From the NCBI RefSeq assembly GCF_001050475.1, contig NZ_CP012034.1, forward strand, positions 124,001 to 188,000: 64,000 bases of DNA. The letters run 5' to 3'. The notes beneath the pieces are model-generated. The model had not been told where the DNA came from and ran no database searches. It was given only the letters and a program-made list of their open reading frames with translations. This DNA is from Companilactobacillus ginsenosidimutans. GTDB taxonomy: Bacteria; Bacillota; Bacilli; Lactobacillales; Lactobacillaceae. Shown piece after piece: positions 26,325 through 34,901 of this stretch; the first letter of the stretch is position 1; every line of letters starts with the position of its first letter. Both the position numbers and the translations under genes were made by a program.

Positions 26325-29066
26325 CTATTTAGCAAAATCCAATTTCTTACCAGTATTATAATTAATAGTTTTCTCTTCATCGGCATTCAATGCAATTTGC
26401 TCGCCTTGAACAAGGATATGAGAATCCTGGTCAGCTTTAACAATAATCGTATCAGTTGAAACTGTGAAGTAGTAGTGGATATTTCTAAACAAGAAGTTGA
26501 ATTGTAATGTGTTCCAAGTATCAGGGAAGTTAGGGTCAACTTCCAACTCATCACCTCTGAAGTCGACACCGGCAAAGTATGAAGTGATAACATTCAAAGT
26601 TGCACCCATAACACCTAGGTGAATACCTTCAGCAGTCGTACCACCTTGAATATCATAGTAATCACTCGTTAATGCCTGGTAGAACAACTTCCATGACAAC
26701 TCTTTGTCATTAACCTTCAGAGCCAACATCGAGTAGACGATTCTTGAAAGAGTTGAACCATGAGTAGTTCTTTGTAGGTAAAAGTTGACATTGTCTTTAA
26801 TGAATTTTTCTGGATTTTCAACAGGGTATCCCATATCCTTCAAAATTCCCATGAATGTACTTTCACGTAGGTTATACAATCCCATCAATGCATCAGCCTG
26901 TTTTGCTAATTGATATTGATCAGGTGAATCGCCTTCGGCTTTAAGAATACGGTCCATTCTCGAAATGTCACCGTATTGACGTCTGTAGTAATCAAAGTCA
27001 ATGTCTTTAAGTTTGAAGTAGCCTTCGAATTGACCAAGAATTCCGTCTTTGTTGAATTCCAACTTCAAATCATGACCAATGCCATCCATACTGTCGATAT
27101 CATCTTGAGTAAAGTCAGCACGTTTCAAGTTTTCATCAATATTAGCTTGTGGTTCTTTGTTAAGAAGATAGGTAATCTTGCTGAAGAGCCAACTGGTCAT
27201 AATGTTTGTGTAAGCATTATTTTTCAAACCAGATTCTTTGGCATCTGGATAACCTTCGTGGAACTCATCTGGACCCATAACATTTTCAATTGTATATTTC
27301 TTCGTTTTAGAATCATATTCAGCCATACTGATCCAAAGCTTGGCAATGTTCAACATCATTTCGAGACCATATTTGTTAATAAAGTCATCGTCTTGAGTCA
27401 TGTTGTAATAGTTCCAAATATTGTAAGCAATTGCTAAAGAAACGTGACGTTGCTTTCTTGAATTATCTGGATCCCATTGATTAGTAATTGGATTTAAGTG
27501 CATTGATTGTGACTGTTCATCACCATACATCGCACTTTGCCAAGGATACATGGCACCTTTATACCCATTTTCAGCAGCATATTTCTTGGCAGCACCTAAA
27601 CGATTATAACGATACATCAATAATGACTTGGTTAAATCTGGATAGTGCATTGTGTAATATGGAAGTATAAATACTTCATCCCAGAAAATATGACCACGGT
27701 AAGCTTCACCGTTTAGACCACGTGCACCAACGGATGCATCAAGGTGCTGGTTGACATGTTGTTGTGCAGAAACAGTCGTGTCAAACTCGTTTAGACGAAT
27801 CAATTTTTGAGCAGTAATGTCACCACTCAATTGGATATCCTCGCTACTCCAAATCTTTTGCCAACATTTCATTGAGTTAGCAACAGCATCAGCAAAGTTC
27901 TTGTGATAAGCGTGATCATTAACAGCAAATTCCAGTGAAGAATCGGTTTCTAATGAAGTGTAAATGCTGACAGTTTTCTCAACTGTGTATGATCTTCCTT
28001 CAACCACGTGGAAACCAATTGATTGAGAAATCTTCTCTTGGAATCTATTTGAATTTAATTCTGTACCATCGATGTTAGGGCATTGAATTCTAGTCCCGAC
28101 AGCAATATTTACATTAGAATTCTTAGTGTGTGCTAAAAGTAGGGCACGGTCACCATCGACTTTAGTGTCATCAACGACGATGTGTTTACCATTAAATGCA
28201 CGATATCTTTCGACATTGGTATTTTCAACAGAACCATCAATCTCTGAATAAATCTTCATTTCACCAGAGAAATTGAGTGGTTGGACAGTATATTGTAATG
28301 AGTAGCTGTGATAATTTTTCATATCAGCTGCTTTTTTAGTAGTGACTTTGATCTTTTTACCATTTGGTAGAGAAATCAACATTGTAATTGTGAAGACACC
28401 CGTTCTCATATCAAGTGAACGATAAACGTTGTCAATCACGTCTGGCGATAGTTCAAATGGGTCACTGTCATCAATACTAAATGTCATAAATTGAGCATTT
28501 GGTAAATTGACCAAATCTTCATTTACGATATCACGATTGTTGATGTTGGTAGTTAGTTGGTCAAAAACACCAGCAACATAAGTACCAGGGTAATAATTAT
28601 CATTTGCTCTGGATTCTACATAAGATCCACGTAAACCAAAGTATCCATTACCAATGGTTTGCATAGATTCTTGCCCATATTGACGTTTGCCTGAATATGA
28701 ACCGTAATATTCCAAATGCCAACCTGCATGCTCGATTTCAGTCGAAACAGCTTGTTGTAAACCTAATCTTGCTACGTCATGCACACCAACTGTAGGGATG
28801 TGGAGTAAATTCTCCATTGTTAATCCCATGTCAATAGGTTGATTACCACAGCTTACGATAGTATCACGTAATTCAACATCAATTGGATTAAGAATTACGA
28901 CAACATCAAAGTCCTTTGGTAACTTGAGTTTAAAGTTATCTAAGTTTTCACCTAAAGTTCTGGCAGAGTTGATATTGTATGTCTTATTAATAGTAGATTC
29001 GTCATCAGAATCCTCATAAGAATATCTAATGTGTTTATCAGTAACAGTAAGATATAGCGGTTTCAT
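26325..29066 (-). CDS. Glycoside hydrolase family 65 disaccharide phosphorylase
   Basis: The catalytic core begins at WHLEYYG (~116) with GNGYFGLRG, and has HIFWDEVFILPYY, NVMGPDEFHE with the candidate catalytic acid Glu near residue 601, and the phosphate-binding RTTHGSTLS before a C-terminal beta domain. GH65 enzymes phosphorolyse alpha-linked disaccharides (maltose, trehalose, kojibiose, nigerose) or their 6-phosphates. At 913 aa it exceeds the usual ~750-790 because of an extra ~115 N-terminal residues of unknown role. ATG 29066 has GGGAGG 8 nt upstream. It is divergent from an EIIABC permease, so a phosphorylated disaccharide may be the substrate. Confidence 0.88.
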   Translation of the reverse strand: MKPLYLTVTDKHIRYSYEDSDDESTINKTYNINSARTLGENLDNFKLKLPKDFDVVVILNPIDVELRDTIVSCGNQPIDMGLTMENLLHIPTVGVHDVARLGLQQAVSTEIEHAGWHLEYYGSYSGKRQYGQESMQTIGNGYFGLRGSYVESRANDNYYPGTYVAGVFDQLTTNINNRDIVNEDLVNLPNAQFMTFSIDDSDPFELSPDVIDNVYRSLDMRTGVFTITMLISLPNGKKIKVTTKKAADMKNYHSYSLQYTVQPLNFSGEMKIYSEIDGSVENTNVERYRAFNGKHIVVDDTKVDGDRALLLAHTKNSNVNIAVGTRIQCPNIDGTELNSNRFQEKISQSIGFHVVEGRSYTVEKTVSIYTSLETDSSLEFAVNDHAYHKNFADAVANSMKCWQKIWSSEDIQLSGDITAQKLIRLNEFDTTVSAQQHVNQHLDASVGARGLNGEAYRGHIFWDEVFILPYYTMHYPDLTKSLLMYRYNRLGAAKKYAAENGYKGAMYPWQSAMYGDEQSQSMHLNPITNQWDPDNSRKQRHVSLAIAYNIWNYYNMTQDDDFINKYGLEMMLNIAKLWISMAEYDSKTKKYTIENVMGPDEFHEGYPDAKESGLKNNAYTNIMTSWLFSKITYLLNKEPQANIDENLKRADFTQDDIDSMDGIGHDLKLEFNKDGILGQFEGYFKLKDIDFDYYRRQYGDISRMDRILKAEGDSPDQYQLAKQADALMGLYNLRESTFMGILKDMGYPVENPEKFIKDNVNFYLQRTTHGSTLSRIVYSMLALKVNDKELSWKLFYQALTSDYYDIQGGTTAEGIHLGVMGATLNVITSYFAGVDFRGDELEVDPNFPDTWNTLQFNFLFRNIHYYFTVSTDTIIVKADQDSHILVQGEQIALNADEEKTINYNTGKKLDFAK

Positions 29067-29226
29067 TAATATTACCTCCCAATTCCAGTTTAAAGTTCCA
29101 ATACCAAATAAGCAATTTGATTCCATTGTTTATATTAATAATATTTTGATATTAACTATATAACGATATTTCTACTTAAAATAACTAAATTAAGTATAAA
29201 ATATTTGTTGAATCTGAAACAAATAG

Positions 29227-29267
29227 CGCTTACATTGATATAGAATTATAAATGTAAGCGATATACT
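29227..29267. promoter_or_regulatory. Inverted repeat and overlapping cre site in the GH65/PTS divergent region
   Basis: CGCTTACATT (29227-29236) and AATGTAAGCG (29251-29260) are perfect 10-bp inverted arms, 14 bp apart. The right arm continues as ATGTAAGCGATATACT (29252-29267), which matches the catabolite-responsive consensus WTGNAARCGNWWWNCA at all but the last base. This fits CcpA control plus a sugar-specific operator between the two divergent genes; neither regulator gene is adjacent. Confidence 0.65.
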
Positions 29268-29302
29268 AAAACGGTCTTATACAGGACTTGGGGGTGTTAT
29301 TA

Positions 29303-31285
29303 ATGAAAAACGACGAAATACTTCTGTCGCCTGCCAGTGGTAAGGTTGTAGACATTACTGATGTCAATGATCCAATGTTTTCCGAAAAGGCAATGGGTGA
29401 CGGGTTTGGCGTCATTCCAACAGATACAAAGATTGAAGCTCCATTAGCAGGTAAGATCATGCTAGTTGCTCCAACAAAGCATGCGATCGGAATTGCTGGT
29501 AATAATGGGCTTGAGGTCTTGATACATATGGGTGTTGATACTGTTGAATTAAATGGTGAGCCATTTGAAATCAATGTCCATGAAGGTGATATAGTTAGCG
29601 CCGGACAAAAGATGGCAACAATGGATATTGATGCTATCAAGAAAGCCGGCAAACCAACAGATATTATCGTAGCAATTACCAACTCTGCTAAGATGGTAAA
29701 ATCTGTAACGCCAGATGTCGGAAACAATATGGTAGGGGCCCAAGTTGCCACAATCGAAATGATGGGTGACGAAGAAGCAGCTAAACAACCTGAACCAAAA
29801 GGTGGAAAAGTTAATTTTGATGATCTTGCAAAAGAGATTGTCAAAAATGTTGGTGGAGCTGAGAATGTTGACAGCGTAATCCACTGTATTACACGTGTGC
29901 GTTTTTATTTAAAAGATGATAAAAAGGCAAATGACGATGTAATCAAGAATCTAAATGGTGTTCTAGAAGTAGCTAGAGCCGGAGGCCAATATCAAGTAGT
30001 TATAGGACCAAAGGTTGAAGAAGCATTCGATGCCGTTGTTAAAGTATTAGGACCAGGATTTGGTGGCGAAGGTGAAGCACCAAAGGGACCAAAGCGTAAA
30101 GCACCTAAGGGTGTTTGGCCAAAAACTAAATTTTATTTCAGTTCATTAATTGGTGTTATCACCGCAAGTATGATGCCAATCATCGGATTACTTGCTGCTG
30201 CAGGTATTCTAAAAGGATTAGTTTCATTATTCGTATCATTCCACGCACTATCAGCAACAAGTAATACATACATGATCATCAACGCAATGGGTGATTCAGT
30301 ATTCTACTTCTTACCTATACTAGTTGGATATACCGCAGCAAAACGTTTAGGTGCAAATCAGATCATCGTTGCAGTTATCGGTGGTGTACTTGCATATCCA
30401 ACATTAGTACAATTAGCAACAAAAACTGCAAGTAGTCAAATGACAATTAATGCCAACTTCTTTGGTATTCCAATTCATGTCGCAAATTACACATATTCAA
30501 TTTTCCCAATGATTGCCGCCGCATGGCTAGCTTCATTAATTGAACCATGGTTGAAAAAATATATTTCAGCTTCAATCAGAATGATCGTCAGTCCATTAAT
30601 TGAAGTATTCGTAGTCAGTGCAGTTATCTTAGTAATCGTTGGACCAGTTATCACATTCTTAAGTTCACTTCTAGCAAGTGGAATCGTGGCATTACTAAGC
30701 TTCAGTCCCGCACTATCAGGATTAATAATCGGTGGATTCTATCAATGCTTGGTTATCTTCGGACTACACTGGGCAGTTATTCCAGTCGTTGCCAACCAAA
30801 TAGCAACAGATGGACACTCAGCATTGAATGCCATCGTTTCAGCAACAATGGTTGCCCAAGGTGCCGCCGTAATGGCAGTATTCTTCAAAACAAAGAAAAA
30901 CCTAGCAATCAAACAAATTGCTGGTGCCGCAACACTTTCAGCCTTCGCTGGAATTACAGAACCAGCAATGTATGGTATTAACTTGAAATACGGAAGAGTC
31001 TTTTGGACAGCCAACATCGGTGGTGCCGTAGGTGGATTATTAACAGGACTACTACACGTTGACATGTGGGGCTTCGCCGGATCACTAATCGGATTCGCCT
31101 CATTCATCAATCCAAAAGGAATAGACTCAAGCTTCACAGGATACCTAATAGCATCAGCAGCCGCATTAATAGTTTCCTTCACAATGACATACTTCTTCGG
31201 ATTCAAGGAAGATGACCTTGAACAAAAAGTACACACAGTAGAAAAAGTAAGATTAGGAAGCCGTGAACCAGCTGTAAGTAAATAA
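29303..31285 (+). CDS. PTS EIIABC permease, beta-glucoside family architecture
   Basis: The 660-aa protein is ordered EIIA (phospho-His in VLIHMGVDTVELNG, ~75), a charged linker, EIIB (phospho-Cys in SVIHCITRVRFYLKDD, ~200) and EIIC (membrane, ~275-640, with FYFLPILVGYTAAKRLGANQ and GITEPAMYGINLKYG). It imports and phosphorylates a disaccharide. Because it diverges from the GH65 phosphorylase, an alpha-glucoside such as maltose or trehalose is likelier than a beta-glucoside; this is inference. ATG 29303 follows a GGGGGTG site; a TTG five codons earlier overlaps it. Confidence 0.88.
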   Translation: MKNDEILLSPASGKVVDITDVNDPMFSEKAMGDGFGVIPTDTKIEAPLAGKIMLVAPTKHAIGIAGNNGLEVLIHMGVDTVELNGEPFEINVHEGDIVSAGQKMATMDIDAIKKAGKPTDIIVAITNSAKMVKSVTPDVGNNMVGAQVATIEMMGDEEAAKQPEPKGGKVNFDDLAKEIVKNVGGAENVDSVIHCITRVRFYLKDDKKANDDVIKNLNGVLEVARAGGQYQVVIGPKVEEAFDAVVKVLGPGFGGEGEAPKGPKRKAPKGVWPKTKFYFSSLIGVITASMMPIIGLLAAAGILKGLVSLFVSFHALSATSNTYMIINAMGDSVFYFLPILVGYTAAKRLGANQIIVAVIGGVLAYPTLVQLATKTASSQMTINANFFGIPIHVANYTYSIFPMIAAAWLASLIEPWLKKYISASIRMIVSPLIEVFVVSAVILVIVGPVITFLSSLLASGIVALLSFSPALSGLIIGGFYQCLVIFGLHWAVIPVVANQIATDGHSALNAIVSATMVAQGAAVMAVFFKTKKNLAIKQIAGAATLSAFAGITEPAMYGINLKYGRVFWTANIGGAVGGLLTGLLHVDMWGFAGSLIGFASFINPKGIDSSFTGYLIASAAALIVSFTMTYFFGFKEDDLEQKVHTVEKVRLGSREPAVSK

Positions 31286-31300
31286 GTAACAATAGATTCA

Positions 31301-31337
31301 AAAAAATCGTCAATGCGAAAGCAAGACGATTTTTTTG
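31301..31337 (+). terminator. Terminator of the EIIABC gene
   Basis: AAAAAATCGTC (31301-31311) pairs with GACGATTTTTT across a small inner TGC-GAAA-GCA hairpin; the T run is long and the start is 15 bp after the stop. Confidence 0.88.
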
Positions 31338-31558
31338 TACCATAATTTGATTTACTACTTTATATAGAAGAAACAAGAAAAAAAGTTCGAAGCGGATTTA
31401 TTGTCTTTGGAAATCTGTCCCGAACTTCATAATGTACTTTACCTTAAAAAAAGGTCTTGATTTAGGTTCTAAATGTTTAATGGAGATTAGAAGTGAACCT
31501 CAGATAAAACCAGTCCACAACACCACCCCCACAAATAAATGAGTATGCATAAAACTCA

Positions 31559-31734
31559 GTTCGCAGGGTCGGCGTATTCGGCCTCAGTACTGAAATTTTG
31601 GTTAGTTGGGGAATTATCCCAACTTACCCAAAAGGCCAAGTTTGGAGACACTTCGAACTATGAAGTGGCTTCAAATTGTGCCCAGTACGTTCCAGGCCGC
31701 AATACGCCGACCCGGAGAACGGAATTGAACCACC
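31559..31734 (-). repeat. Structured intergenic repeat E3
   Basis: Copy 3, minus orientation, between a forward PTS gene and a reverse flavodoxin-like gene. Arms 31566-31578 and 31701-31713 (GGGTCGGCGTATT/AATACGCCGACCC) pair perfectly and are extended by GGCC/GGCC. Minus-strand reading: GGTTCAATTCC, basal GTTC, loop TCC, arm, H1 TTTGAAGCC...CTCCAAACT, hairpin GTTGGG-ATAATT-CCCAAC region, GTACTG closing pair, arm, loop TGC, basal GAAC. A further GGTTCACTT lies at 31492-31500, and TTTGTGGGGGTGGTG at about 31521-31535. Confidence 0.8.
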
Positions 31735-31739
31735 AACAA

Positions 31740-32210
31740 TTACTCCTTTTCCAAATAATCGTTTAAGAACTTCTCCACATCTGAAGAATCATTAGCCGTA
31801 AACCCATCAACAAGCACAGCACCACGTTTACGACAAATCTTCTCAATAAAAGGCACACTAACATCAATCGAACTAGAACCACTAGTAGTAAAAGGAATAA
31901 TATCCTTTTTAGCAATCTTAGTTTTCTTCAAAAACTCATCAATTAATAAAGGTGGACGCTCATACCATGTTGGAAATCCAAGAAAAATAGTTGAATACTT
32001 CGATACATCATATTTCTTGTCCAATTCGGGTAATTTATTATCAGCGATTTCTTCTTGTACAAAATCGGTTAAGGCTTGGTAGTCAGTAGGGAATGCATCC
32101 TTTGGATGAATACCCATCATATCTGAATCAGTCTTGTAAGCAATCTTTTCAGCTGCTTTTTTGGTAATGCCTGAGTTGGAGTAATATACTACGACACTTT
32201 CGTTTGCCAT
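31740..32210 (-). CDS. Flavodoxin-family protein
   Basis: The 156-aa protein starts VVVYYSNSGITKKAAE, the FMN phosphate loop of flavodoxin-like oxidoreductases, and has GFPTWYERPPLLIDEFL and PFTTSGSSSIDVS flavin-contact segments like those of the flavodoxin_4 group. It is distinct from the 147-aa cobamide-operon flavodoxin. GGAGGGAT precedes the ATG. It stands alone, so its redox partner is unknown. Confidence 0.85.
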   Translation of the reverse strand: MANESVVVYYSNSGITKKAAEKIAYKTDSDMMGIHPKDAFPTDYQALTDFVQEEIADNKLPELDKKYDVSKYSTIFLGFPTWYERPPLLIDEFLKKTKIAKKDIIPFTTSGSSSIDVSVPFIEKICRKRGAVLVDGFTANDSSDVEKFLNDYLEKE

Positions 32211-32395
32211 AAAATCCCTCCTAAATAATACTAATCATTCATAAATGAGTGATTACATCTCTATTGTAGAACTCTTCAGAATCCATTCAAGTACACTACT
32301 AACAACTTTTTTCAAAAATTTACTTGCATTAAAGCCTAGTCGAAGGTCTATATTATAAGTATAGAAAAAATCAAGTTGTAAACGAAGTGACTAAT

Positions 32396-33106
32396 ATGCA
32401 AGAAACTACTTACTATTCAGTAATGAAAAAAGATGAGCTTGCTTTACCTTGGACCAATGATGCACAGCAAGTCCTTGAATTACTAAAGAATGATAAAGAT
32501 GCCATGTTGATGAGTATGACTGGAAAAGAAGACGAGAATACTCGCGAATGGATAGAACATGGAATGATCGAAACTTTCGAGCAGGAGACTCTTGACCAGT
32601 TAGTCGGATCTCAAAAAGAGAAAAATATGTATCTCGACAATGCATTTACAATTATGGACGATTTAGACAAAAAGGGGAGTGACGCTCATTCTCCATATGT
32701 CAGCGCCCTTTATCTGGTCGCCGCATTATCTCGAAAGTTGATGATGCCTGAGAAGATGACTTGGATTTTGGGAATGGCTGTTGCCTATGGTGTGGGATTT
32801 AATGGCAAGATAAACCAGGCAGATTATGGTGTTGCCAGTTGGAATAAAGACGATGCAAAATTCATTGAGAAGTTAAATGAATTACCAACTGAACCGCCAA
32901 TTTGGTCAAAAAATAAAGTTACCATCAGATTTGAGCCAGTCGGTAATATGTATTATTACCAAGTGGCTATTGCCTTTCAAGACATAATGGAATTGATGAA
33001 GTTGAACTCCGGTGACTTCAGTTTTGCCAATTTACAAAACGAACACTCATTTGAATTGATCCATATGGCATACGAATTAGCTAAATTTTACCCAAAAAAC
33101 TCTTAA
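32396..33106 (+). CDS. Uncharacterised 236-aa soluble protein
   Basis: I do not recognise this family. The protein is acidic and mostly helical by composition, with no signal peptide or membrane segment; it contains LYLVAALSRKLMMPEKMTWILGMAVAYGVGFNGK and ends in a helical HMAYELAKFYPK. ATG 32396 is the first Met; a GTG three codons earlier (32387) is also possible, and neither has a strong ribosome site. A clean terminator follows, so it looks like a genuine monocistronic gene. Gap 32211-32395 holds its likely promoter and the divergent flavodoxin promoter. Confidence 0.7.
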   Translation: MQETTYYSVMKKDELALPWTNDAQQVLELLKNDKDAMLMSMTGKEDENTREWIEHGMIETFEQETLDQLVGSQKEKNMYLDNAFTIMDDLDKKGSDAHSPYVSALYLVAALSRKLMMPEKMTWILGMAVAYGVGFNGKINQADYGVASWNKDDAKFIEKLNELPTEPPIWSKNKVTIRFEPVGNMYYYQVAIAFQDIMELMKLNSGDFSFANLQNEHSFELIHMAYELAKFYPKNS

Positions 33107-33136
33107 TTTTTCTGAAAATACTAGTAATAATACAGT

Positions 33137-33161
33137 AAAAGCCCGATATTAGGGCTTTTTT
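33137..33161 (+). terminator. Intrinsic terminator
   Basis: AAAAGCCC (33137-33144) and GGGCTTTTTT flank a 7-nt loop about 30 bp after the preceding stop. Confidence 0.88.
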
Positions 33162-33368
33162 ATTTTCATATTTTCATAATAATAAAATAAGGTACGGCAG
33201 TTAAAGCCGACATTAAGCCGTTTTGAGAAATTAGATTTCAATAACATTACTAAGGTTACATAATAAGCATTAACTGTAATATCAGAACTGTAGAGCTGTA
33301 ACATTCACCTGCTATAGTTACTCTCATAGCTAAGAGCTAATCAAAAAAGTAAGGATGTTATTAAATCT

Positions 33369-34031
33369 ATGAAAAAAGTATTATCACTCGCATTTGTAAG
33401 TGCAATGGCTTTGACAGCCTTCGGTATCAAAACAAGTACATCACAGGCTGCAATCGCCCTTGATGCAAATCACGTATCTGTAGTTGCAGGTGACACATAC
33501 AAAAGTATCGCAGCCGCAAATGGTGTTACAATTCCTGAATTGGAACAAGCAAATGGCCGCGTAGTTGGTGGATTTGACCTTATCTTCCCTGGAGATATCG
33601 TTACACTTCCAACAACAACAGCAGTAGAACAAAACGTTCAAGCTACACAAGCACCAGTTGAAGAAGCTCCAGTACAAGAGGAAGCACAACCAGTTCAACA
33701 AGAACAAGCACAACAACCAGCCCAAACACAAAGTGCTCAAACATATGCTCCAAGCACATCTCAATCAGCAGGAACATTCAAGATCAGTTTCTATGATCCA
33801 GCCGTATTAGGTTCAAGCATGGGTTATGGTGGTGTTGCTGCCAACTTATCAATCTTCCCTAAGGGAACAAGATTACTTATCACATTAGCTGATGGTACAC
33901 AATTAACAAGAACTGTTAATGATACAGGATACTTTGCATACAGCAACCCATATCAATTAGACGTTGCTATGCCTAATAACGCAATTCCTTCATACGGAAT
34001 TACATCAGCAACTGTTCAAGTATTAGGATAA
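33369..34031 (+). CDS. Secreted LysM-domain protein with C-terminal 3D/RlpA-like barrel
   Basis: A 220-aa exoprotein: signal peptide (1-~27, cleaved near SQA-AI), LysM peptidoglycan-binding domain (~36-80, VVAGDTYKSIAAANGVTIPELEQANG), a long Gln/Pro/Ala/Glu linker (~85-135) and a C-terminal domain (~138-220) with FKISFYDPAV, LSIFPKGTRLLI and RTVNDTGYF, resembling the double-psi barrel of 3D/RlpA proteins. The Asp in VNDTG sits where the catalytic Asp of lytic transglycosylase-like 3D domains lies. It probably binds or trims the wall. Gap 33162-33368 holds the promoter region. Confidence 0.85.
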   Translation: MKKVLSLAFVSAMALTAFGIKTSTSQAAIALDANHVSVVAGDTYKSIAAANGVTIPELEQANGRVVGGFDLIFPGDIVTLPTTTAVEQNVQATQAPVEEAPVQEEAQPVQQEQAQQPAQTQSAQTYAPSTSQSAGTFKISFYDPAVLGSSMGYGGVAANLSIFPKGTRLLITLADGTQLTRTVNDTGYFAYSNPYQLDVAMPNNAIPSYGITSATVQVLG

Positions 34032-34054
34032 TTTTTAGAAACTCAACACAGATG

Positions 34055-34083
34055 ACCACATCCAAAAAAGATGTGGTTTTTTT
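34055..34083 (+). terminator. Terminator of the LysM gene
   Basis: ACCACATC and GATGTGGT pair over 8 bp around a 7-nt A-rich loop and run into seven T. Confidence 0.88.
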
Positions 34084-34144
34084 GTGCATTTTAACTATTT
34101 CTTTAAAAAAGCTTAACTTATTTATCACTTGTTCAATGATATAC

Positions 34145-34152
34145 TGTATGCA
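34145..34152. promoter_or_regulatory. Candidate GntR operator TGTATGCA upstream of the GntR gene
   Basis: CTGTATGCAAT lies ~21 bp before the GntR start, overlapping the probable core promoter (ATGATATACTG). The same octamer recurs at 34887-34894 and a near-identical TGTATACA at 35899-35906, upstream of the convergent exporter gene. Such short palindromes are typical FCD-GntR boxes; assignment is by pattern only. Confidence 0.45.
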
Positions 34153-34172
34153 ATAGTTACGGGGGAATCATT

Positions 34173-34862
34173 ATGCCAATACCAACATCAAAGCCTTTTG
34201 AAAAACAAACGGCAAAAGATCGTGCTTATAATCAAATTAAAGAATGGATTATTCAAGGGGAGCTTAATCCAGGAGAGAAATTAGCTGAAGTAGAGTTGGC
34301 TGCAGCAATTTCAGTTAGTCGAGCACCAATCAGAGAAGCTTTATTGAAGCTAAATCAAGACGGATTTGTCATCATGGCATCAGGTAAAGTTACGAGAGTT
34401 TCACCAATCAATAATGAAGATATTTCAACTTTGTTTGAACCAATGGCAGTAATAGAAGGATTAGCTGCTAATCAAGCAGCCTCAAAAATTGACGAAGATG
34501 GTCTGAGAAAAATTGCCACACTTGAGAAAAAATATCGTGCAGCAATCAATGATTCAAAGATCCAAACAATTTTGAAAGCTGATCGAGCATTTCATCAAGA
34601 AATTTTGAAGATTGCTGACAATGAATATGAGACACAATTTTCGGAAATGTTATATGCACATATCAATCGTTACGAAGTCTATTTAATAAATAAGCTTGGC
34701 AATTCGACTTCACAACCTAAAAATATTTCCAGTCAACATGATCCATTATTAAAAGCACTAGTGGAACATAATGCCACTAGAGCAAGTGCTGCCATGACTA
34801 AGGATTGGCTAACGACCATGCGATTATTTAATACATATCAAGAGCAAGAAAAAGAGGACTGA
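34173..34862 (+). CDS. GntR-family regulator, FCD subfamily
   Basis: The 229-aa protein has an N-terminal winged helix (AYNQIKEWIIQGELNPGEKLAEVELAAAISVSRAPIREALLKLNQDGFV) and a C-terminal all-helical FCD ligand domain (~85-220) with FEPMAVIEGLAANQA and DRAFHQEILKIADN, whose Asp/His residues usually hold a metal and a carboxylate ligand. GGGGGAATC precedes the ATG. It converges with a DMT exporter whose promoter has a matching octamer, so it may control that gene as well as itself. Confidence 0.9.
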   Translation: MPIPTSKPFEKQTAKDRAYNQIKEWIIQGELNPGEKLAEVELAAAISVSRAPIREALLKLNQDGFVIMASGKVTRVSPINNEDISTLFEPMAVIEGLAANQAASKIDEDGLRKIATLEKKYRAAINDSKIQTILKADRAFHQEILKIADNEYETQFSEMLYAHINRYEVYLINKLGNSTSQPKNISSQHDPLLKALVEHNATRASAAMTKDWLTTMRLFNTYQEQEKED

Positions 34863-34880
34863 TGTAAATCAGTCCTCTTT
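34851..34880. terminator. Bidirectional terminator spanning the GntR stop codon
   Basis: AAAGAGGACTGA (34851-34862) and TCAGTCCTCTTT (34869-34880) are perfectly complementary over 12 bp; the GntR TGA is inside the left arm. It serves both convergent genes. Confidence 0.85.
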
Positions 34881-34901
34881 GTGTTTTGTATGCAATGTTC
34901 A

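Noticed and set aside
31712..31734. GGTTCAAT-like box in E3 as part of a tRNA T-arm
   Set aside because: The flanking sequence does not form a tRNA cloverleaf; other copies read GGTTCACT, so it is part of the repeat.
31539..31766. 75-codon forward frame through repeat E3
   Set aside because: It crosses the element arms and enters the convergent gene; no support.
34887..34894. Third TGTATGCA copy as an operator for the exporter
   Set aside because: It lies at the 3' end of both convergent genes, where an operator would have no promoter to control; kept only as supporting pattern.
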